DNA of 64,000 nucleotides from Distichodus sexfasciatus (lineage: Eukaryota; Chordata; Actinopteri; Characiformes; Distichodontidae), in the NCBI GenBank assembly GCA_032718565.1, contig JAVGVS010000023.1, positions 1,492,493 through 1,556,492 of the forward strand, in the 5' to 3' direction. Shown one piece after another: positions 58,401-64,000 of this stretch (position 1 is its first letter; every line of letters starts with the position of its first letter). The translations under genes and the position numbers were made by a program. The notes beneath the pieces were generated by a model. The model did no database searches, was not told the origin of the DNA, and saw nothing but the letters and a program-made list of their open reading frames with translations.

Positions 58401-61400
58401 ATATTTTTACACGGCTGTAGAACTGAAGAAAACTCAATAAGCTAATGTTTTACACAAACAAGGAAAGAATTGTTACTTTAAGGTAACAGTTATATTGAAA
58501 TTTACAGATCTTTTTGCCATATCGCACAGCCCTAGTCATAATTTTCTCTGTGCCTACATCTGCGTGGAGTCGTGGTGACTACTGTAAGCCCTCAGCCAAA
58601 CCATGGAAAAATATTGTGACACCAGGAAATAAACAATAAGAGTACAATATGAAAGGACAGATGGTGTAATCTCATCATCCGATATATTACGTCATTATAT
58701 AGGACATATTTCCTCACAAAGCCACAAAAATCGACAAATCCCAGGTTTTCCCCTTCTTTTAGCGGACGATCGGATCCTCAGACATTCCTAAAAACCTGGC
58801 TCCCACGAGGGCCCACAGAAAACACCATTCAGCCAGTGAGCAAGGCTCTTAACCCCAAGAGAACGTCCCTGAAATAAGAGCAGGTGATCACTCTGGAAGA
58901 GCACGTCTGCTCAACACTACAAATGTAAATGCAGGTAAAGGAACAAGAACTACTGGATCCAAAGTCTTAAATACTGAAAAACGTGACTGCTTTAATTTAT
59001 TTTGAAGATTCGATGCCAATTCTCAAATTCCTTTAATTCCAGTAATGATGAGGACCCGGCTGTGTACAATATGAAGGCCAAAGAAGACAGAGGCACAAAG
59101 GAGAGAGAGAGAGCGAGACAGTACCAGGAAGCTCTCCTCCTGCTCCAGCCAGCGCTGGTCCTCCTCCATCTGCTGCTGCTGCATCATCAGTCTCTCCTCC
59201 ATCAGGTGAGGCGGCAGCCCCTGGCTCATTCCTCGCATGTCAAGAGCCCCTCCGTCCTGACACACACACAAACACACATTACCTATTTTGTAAATCGAGC
59301 ATTGCGATCTGAATTTCAAAGTGGACTGGCAGATGGCGCTCACCTCCAAGTTTGGGGACCAGCCAGGCAGGTCTTGTCGGAGGTGATTCCAGGTCTCGTG
59401 AGGGTCAAGAACGGACGCCTGGGGAGGGTAGCTTCCGCTGGGCATCGAGGGCATGCCGTGAGACGCAGGGTAGCCAGAGGCCTTCCAAAAAAAAAAGGCA
59501 AAGAGCAGTTTAAAAAATTAATGAAACTATGAAGTAGGGCTGGACGACATAACCTTAAATCAGCATCACGATTAATCAAATATTTTACCTCGATAACAGT
59601 TAATAAACAATAATATTGTTAAGCACTGTAAATATGCTCGACTACTCAAACTGGGACATTCCTTTCTAGTGAAAGAGTGCGCATCTTTAGGGACCTATGA
59701 AATCTGTTTAGTTTTTTCTTGAATTCCGTTTTTTTCCATTTTTATTCTTCTGAATTCCATGTTTTACGTTGTAATCATATTTATTCACCTAAAAAGTGTC
59801 TAATTATGGAGTGGATGGAAAAAAGAACAATGCAATAGAAAAAAAATTCACATTAAATGGCTGTTATTCAACTTCAACAAAGTGCTGGGATTCAGCAGAA
59901 CATTTTCTGCTTTTGTAAAACATTTACCTGCAAACAACAAAAAACATTCACTTTTTTATGCAAAACGAAACGTTTCTGATGTGAGTGTTTGAATGTAAGT
60001 GGTCGTCACGTGGTATTGTTCTGCTCTAAACTTAGCACTGACAGTCGAATTCTGTACATTTTTTTTGTGGACTTCGATGTTTCAGCGAGCCTCTTCGCCA
60101 TAGCTGACCGTTGAGTCCCACCTCAACAGGTAACACATACAGGGGGCAGCAGCGGGCAAAATTTATTAGAAACCATTGCTTTGTTTTGCCCACACACCGA
60201 TATCAGCGAATTACACGACATTCTGTGTTTTAAAATGGTTTCCATTTTATTTGTTGAATTCCACGATTTCGTCTGCGTTTTCCTCATCCCGGAGATCATA
60301 GAGCCCTACATCTTGGTGCTTTTTAAATAACTGAAAAAAACACAGACTTCCAGATCCACAGACTGGAGTAACATAACACATGCGGTTGGAGAAAACTTTT
60401 ACAGAATTTTTTTTAATGATTCCAAATAATCATCATCATCATCATCATCAAAGTTCTGAATGTCAATCCCATTCATTTTTGACGAATTGCTCAGCCCTAC
60501 TGTGAAGTCTTATCTATACTGAGTTGCAGGAAAAAAATATGCATCCTATCCATCAATGGGATGACCTTCAACCCTGAGACCCAAGAGAGAGACTCCGCCT
60601 ACAGTCTGCTCTCTTTCCCTCCCTTTCGTTAAAAGAACGGAGCCGATAAACGAACAAAAACAAACCAACAGAAATAACCTCCCGTTTAGCTGGGCCTTTT
60701 TACACAGACGCCTTTTAAGGGAAAAATGGGAGCTCGCCCCGAGGTGATAACGGCAGAATTTGGAAGTCTAGCGCTATTATTTATGTTATTTTCGGCAGGA
60801 GAATTCCATCTGGAGTATGCGCTGCCAGCAGCCTTAAGGAGTCCGAGGGAAATGGCTGCTGTCAGGTTGCTTTATGAGGACCACAGTGCTGTAAAACAGC
60901 TCAACTTCTGCCTCTTCGTAAGGACGGGAACGGTGGGAGACGTGGACACTCCTCTTCAGATCTACTACACAGATTTAGTGAGACTCTCTGACAGGTGAAG
61001 ACAAGAGTCGGCTGGTCAGCACGCTACTGATGGAGCTCGTGTGTGCCACCGCATATAAAACATGGACATTATTAGCATTTGACTGATAAATCGGCTTGTT
61101 GATATTATTAGACGATGTGCTGTTGCAACGTTTAGTGAGTTGGCACTAGAAGTGTGAACCTTCCCTGGTCTCACGATTCGATTCGATTATGACTATAAGG
61201 GCAATGATTCGATACAATATCTCAATGCATCCCGTCGATTTTTCTAGATGAATTCAAACTGCACACAGATTGGACATGGATCTCAGACCGTGCAGCCATC
61301 GGTGCTACTGTGATGTTCTTTTACCTAGAATTTTTATCCCGTAGCTAGATAATCACCAAGCAATGTCATTATGATTTAATTGAGGGGTTTTCAACTGCTC

Positions 61401-62007
61401 CTGACCCAGGGACCACCACTCAGACCAAGCAGCCGTAGTGTTGGGGGAGTATTTTTTTGTATTAGTTTTTAGATATTCGCATTAAATCCACTTTTCATAA
61501 AGACGCCCAAATCATGAGGAAACGTTTTGAGAAATGGAAAAAAGAAGCATTTTTCAAAAGTGATTTCTGTAGTGAAAGTGGATTGCATGTCACAGACCAC
61601 CAGCAATTCCACCGCGGGGGCACTAGGGGGCAGCAGACGCCCGGTTGAAATCCTGTTATAATCGATTATGGTCTGCCACTGCTAAATTGTTCACGTCTGA
61701 ACTGCGACGCAGCGATTACGCGGTTAATTTCAAATGTAGAGCTAACATTTTGTGCTGTGGTGTGTTCACAATGACTAAATAATTACAAACTCATAAGTTG
61801 ATCAAAGTTGTAGAATACATTCTTTGCAATTAACGCCGTTTTATTTGGTAATATTTCCTGGATTTTTATCGCAATGCCTTTTTTCCCCAAAACTGTGCCG
61901 TCTGCTCGCTGAGCACGTACCTGATAATGGTTGTGCTGTCCCCCGTGTTGAGGACTGGGGTAGAATCCCTCGCTGGACCGGGGACTGGGATAACCAGGGC
62001 GACTGGG
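46416..62007 (-). CDS. ptk2: Focal adhesion kinase 1, C-terminal half (partial)
   Basis: FAK is a cytoplasmic tyrosine kinase at integrin adhesions. Nine constitutive exons: 62007-61921 (PSRPGYPSPRSSEGFYPSPQ), 59481-59344 (ASGYPASHGMPSM..), 59256-59125 (PPHLMEERLMMQQQQMEEDQ), 54230-54168 (RGSIDREDGTLQGP), 52332-52293 (GNQHIYQPVGK), 50811-50708 (APPKKPPRPGAP, the SH3-binding proline motif), 47139-46984 (NDKVYENVTGLVKAVIEMSS, FAT start with the YENV Grb2 site), 46898-46818 (VGLALRTLLATVDETIP) and 46628-46416 (AQKLLNSDLAEL..ARLKMITQARPH, stop). All phases agree and no indel is present. FERM and kinase domains lie off the right edge. The protein matches PTK2 rather than PTK2B. The last intron has a GC donor. 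An alternative PWR microexon lies at 48050-48042. Confidence 0.97.
48042..48050 (-). CDS. ptk2: 9-nt alternative microexon encoding Pro-Trp-Arg (FAK+ insert)
   Basis: On the gene strand CCC TGG AGG is preceded by GCACGTAG and followed by the strong donor GTAAGG. It lies in the intron between NEGVK and the QPQEIS exon, phase 0 on both sides. That is the place where the brain FAK+ isoform carries a Pro-Trp-Arg insert. Four TGC trinucleotides lie within 30 nt upstream of the acceptor, the context of neuronal SRRM4-dependent microexons. Its use is inferred from position and signals, not from transcript data. Confidence 0.85.
48498..49114. mobile_element. Non-autonomous DNA element, about 617 bp, in a ptk2 intron
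   Basis: Inverted ends GGCTACGTTCACACTGCC and its near-complement (17 of 18), flanked by TAG on both sides (48495-48497, 49115-49117). Subterminal inverted words ATCGGATTTG/CAAAAAATCCGATTT reinforce the symmetry. There is no transposase. The 3-bp target duplication would fit PIF/Harbinger, but this is tentative. Confidence 0.75.
49767..49933. mobile_element. MITE-like copy related to 43990-44165
   Basis: GCCTGTTAACACGAATGCGG to CGCATACGTGTATAACAG: inverted ends, with the shared core TTTCGTTTACATGTATCCAC. Located in a ptk2 intron. Confidence 0.6.
51079..51713. mobile_element. MITE with perfect 35-bp terminal inverted repeats
   Basis: 51079-51113 and 51679-51713 are exact reverse complements (ends TGTGACCCTCCACGGCAAAA). 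The 635-bp body has no coding capacity. It lies in the ptk2 intron between 50811 and 52293. Perfect ends suggest a fairly recent insertion or gene-conversion-like repair. Confidence 0.92.
53165..53860. mobile_element. hAT-like non-autonomous element in a ptk2 intron
   Basis: Left end GTGTGCGCAAAAAAACCCCT with AATCGAATCGCGATTC; right end AATCGTGAACCGATTT...AAGAATCGGAATCGAATT, then CATCGTGCACCA. Degenerate inverted structure with no transposase. Boundaries are approximate. Confidence 0.5.
54231..55674 (-). other. ptk2 intron segment with CT-rich and CAA-rich tracts
   Basis: Contains a GC-rich stretch (54835-54950), CT-rich tracts (54980-55012 and 55090-55112) and a CAA-rich tract (55270-55305). 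No exon is recognised. Confidence 0.4.
54366..54395. repeat. (GAT)n microsatellite
   Basis: About nine GAT units in a ptk2 intron. A similar (CAT)n lies at about 60429-60450. Confidence 0.9.
55675..55860 (+). mobile_element. Short interspersed element, relative of 18190-18352
   Basis: TTCATTACATTCACAGGATT, CCAGAGAGACTTTCATTTCC, CCCTGAGAGCAACTTGGGCT, AGGATTCAAACCCATGACCT and ACGAGACCACCGCCCCACT follow in the same order as the copy nested in the L2 element, with a longer right half including a tRNA-like B-box. Confidence 0.7.
56470..56590 (+). mobile_element. SINE tail fragment
   Basis: GTTGTGGTGCACTGTGTGCC...GTGTGTCGACAATGAAAAAAA, followed by ATCACTCACTTTC: the 3' part of the 2610-2830 family. 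A shorter tail (TTGTGCTGTGGTGTGTTCAC) lies at about 61750-61790. Confidence 0.65.
57640..58129 (+). mobile_element. hAT element remnant with BED-finger N-terminus
   Basis: The frame from 57854 encodes VKKNGATSIIWTWFGFRVSE and TEQKNIICKIYAVEY, the start of ZBED/hAT transposases (BED-type finger). The second zinc-binding Cys expected after CK is Tyr, and the frame dissolves after about 50 residues. Upstream TATGCGATATAAATTTGGCC and AACGATAGAGATTTTGAT look like the element's left non-coding part. Inactive. Confidence 0.7.
59533..60501. mobile_element. hAT-like non-autonomous element in a ptk2 intron
   Basis: Starts AGTAGGGCTGGACGACATAA and ends GAATTGCTCAGCCCTACT, giving imperfect inverted termini (AGTAGGGCTG). 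The interior is AT-rich, with GAATTCC...TTTCC words repeated in inverse orientation and no transposase. It begins about 50 bp upstream of the 59344-59481 exon. Confidence 0.65.
61384..61660 (+). repeat. Second copy of the 12530-12765 repeat
   Basis: Shares GACCCAGGGACCACCA, CATAAAGACGCCC, AGTGAAAGTGGATTGCAT and CCGGTTGAAA in the same order as the copy downstream of clptm1l. It lies in the ptk2 intron before the 61921-62007 exon. Confidence 0.7.
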
Positions 62008-62704
62008 CTGCAGGAAAAAGAGTTTGTAGAATAAGACAAAAGAATCTCATAACTCAAAAACAGCAGCAGCAAAAACAAAGATGGTCACGGCGAACTTTCC
62101 CAAGTGTTTGATTTCTTCGTATTGGCAACTAGGAGGTGCAGTCTGGACTCATCCCAGATCTAAAAAGATCTCAGTGTTCTGCTGTGGTAAGATTAGAGGG
62201 ACTGCAAAGCCTGGCCTGAGCGTGTGCATTACATAACCTCCTCTCACAGTAAACAAAGCCACGCAGCCCGGGACACTGGGAACAGGAACAACCGTAACGT
62301 TCTGCCCAGATGGAAAGTTGGAGGACGCGTCAATTCAGACGTTGAGTGTGCAGAACAGGAAGTGGGTTTGGTAAACTGGTCCAAATCTCACAGACTCAAC
62401 GTGCATGTGAACGCACCAATAGATGGTTATTAAGCTGCTCAAGCTGACACTGCAGGGCTACAATTGCAGGCTTTAGCACCAATTTTAAAAGCAAAGTTTT
62501 AAACGTCATGATGTAAGAATCTAGGGAATAAATTTCCAAATTATTACCACTGAGTGGAGACCTTGAGAAAACAGATTTCATGGAACACCCAAGAAAAGCA
62601 CGAATTATTTAACTTCCATTTATGAGACACGATGGAAGAGAGAGGCCTGAGCTTAAGCCAAAGCTTTCATTAAGTCTTCTCCTTACAAATACTAGTCATT
62701 ATTA
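62008..62704 (-). other. ptk2 intron, nothing recognised
   Basis: Upstream (5') of the PSRPGYPSP exon. I searched by eye for the preceding linker exon on the minus strand and did not find it before the window ends. Confidence 0.45.
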
Positions 62705-63448
62705 GGGGGCCATGCAGTGGAACACTGCGTGGAACCCTATCGGAATCGTGCTGATTTTTTTTTTTCCTGCCTTAAAACGCGTTGTGGAGAAAAAAACTGT
62801 AAGACCTACAGCTTTGAAATTTGGCAGGTAGGTCCGGTACCCCACCCACTACACAGGCATTGCGTTTTTCCAAAAAAGTTTGCATTTTTCCTAATAACTT
62901 TTAAACCATAGCTCCGATTTTCAAAAATCTTATATCATCTTATTCCTTGGGTTAAGACGAATTTTGTAGACCCTCGCATCTATTTCTGCCATATTTGATT
63001 TTTCGCTAATTTGCATAAAATGAAAATCCACCTTTTTCAAACTAGTCCCTGGATTTTTATCCAATCTGCATGCAACTGGTATCATTTGAATCCCAAGACA
63101 CTCTTCTTTAATTATTATCGAGCACATTTTTAATTTAGGTCTCCATTTGGCTGTAATATGCAAGTAAATGTGGTGGGCTTGGCATGGGACTGCAATGCCA
63201 CACATAGAAATCCGGCTCTGGGTGGGCTACAGCTTTGAAATTTGGCAGGTAGGTCTGGTACCCCTCCCACTACTCAAAAAAAATGCACCACTATGCCAGT
63301 TGGCGGCGCTATAATAAGCTATTTTGCGTTTTGCCTAATAAGTTTTGAACTGTAGCACCCTAGATAAAAGGATGAAATGTGTCATTTTTCAACGTCTGTC
63401 CACTTCGATTCATCAAAAACTGATAAAGCTGCAAACTGCATGGCCCCC
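62705..63448. mobile_element. 744-bp element with 14-bp inverted ends and an internal direct repeat
   Basis: Ends GGGGGCCATGCAGT and its exact complement. Inside, a 47-bp unit beginning CTACAGCTTTGAAATTTGGC is repeated in direct orientation at 62806-62852 and 63227-63273. There are no coding frames of note. It lies in a ptk2 intron. Confidence 0.75.
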
Positions 63449-64000
63449 GTAATCTTGCAGTTATATTATTAAGAAGTAGTTTTAGTAGAAAAGGTGAGTT
63501 TCCGATGAGCTGCTGGCAAACATATATACAACTGACAAAACACGTGCATAAAAAAAGCACGAGCTTCATGCAAAGCAAATAAAGGCAGACGTGGAAATGG
63601 CTTCAGTTCAGAAAGTCAAATCCCTGTCAGGTTTTCCCTCGAACACCCTCAAGTAAATGAGCACCAGCCAAAAATGTGTACACGTGGTTTATTATTAATG
63701 GAATCTAATGGAAACCTAATGGTGAACCTCATATTTTTTCTTATAGGTGTTCATTCACTGATATTAACACCTCATATAGAATTTCTGGCCCAGAGTGGCT
63801 TTAACTGAATGGTTTTGGAGGAAGACCTTTCTGAACCTGGGTTCTCATTTATCAATCGTTCGTAGAAACTGTCCTAAATTTGATCTTACGAATGAAATTT
63901 AGAATGTCCGTAAGTACAAAAAAATCTGGATTTATCAAACGTGCGGAGGCCAGTCGTACGCATGTTTGTAAGTAATCAACTGTTGATAAATCCCACACGT
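63449..64000 (-). other. ptk2 intron to window edge
   Basis: AT-rich. The last 150 bp (CTTACGAATGAAATTTAGAA; GTCGTACGCATGTTTGTAAG) look like the start of a further dispersed repeat cut by the window edge. No exon is seen. Confidence 0.4.

Noticed and set aside
59002..59532. 176-codon plus-strand frame.
   Set aside because: Antisense shadow of two ptk2 exons (59125-59256 and 59344-59481); its Leu-rich run is the complement of CAG-type codons.

Overview
This window is vertebrate nuclear DNA, almost certainly from a ray-finned (teleost) fish. Genes are split into short exons with GT-AG introns. The proteins are recognisable vertebrate orthologues. The intergenic DNA is dense with fish-type repeats: Tc1-like, hAT-like and Harbinger-like DNA elements, L1 and L2-type LINEs, tRNA-derived SINEs and long TA or AAT microsatellites. 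Nothing bacterial, viral or CRISPR-like is present.

Left block (0-15 kb), gene-dense. It holds the first three exons of ggct (minus, running off the left edge), a complete snrpd1 (minus, 4 exons, 119 aa), a complete clptm1l (plus, 17 exons, 538 aa) that diverges from snrpd1 across about 700 bp, and a complete rplp1 (plus, 4 exons, 114 aa). The exon sums of the three complete genes give exact, frame-consistent proteins of the family length. The sequence quality there is therefore good.

Middle block (15-46 kb), a decay zone. An L1 fragment and an L2-type LINE (itself interrupted by a SINE) are followed by an orphan last exon of recql4 (20.3 kb, plus). Next comes a whole slc39a4 (ZIP4) gene on the minus strand (35.1 to 23.7 kb) with at least five frame disruptions. 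Then come a Harbinger remnant, two full-length but dead Tc1 elements of different families, a minus-strand L2 fragment, and a broken run of recql4 helicase exons (42.5-44.6 kb, plus). The recql4 last exon lies upstream of its helicase core on the same strand, so the order is impossible for one gene and implies rearrangement or tandem duplication followed by decay.

Right block (46-64 kb): the 3' half of ptk2 (focal adhesion kinase) on the minus strand, nine constitutive exons, all in frame, from the proline-rich linker through the FAT domain to the stop codon. A 9-nt candidate microexon encoding Pro-Trp-Arg, matching the brain FAK+ insert, lies in the correct intron in phase 0. The last intron uses a GC donor. 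An 80-bp copy of the last-exon acceptor region sits 1.6 kb downstream of the gene. The introns carry several terminal-inverted-repeat elements.

The most notable points are the PWR microexon, the paired slc39a4/recql4 ruins, and several sharply defined inverted-repeat elements.
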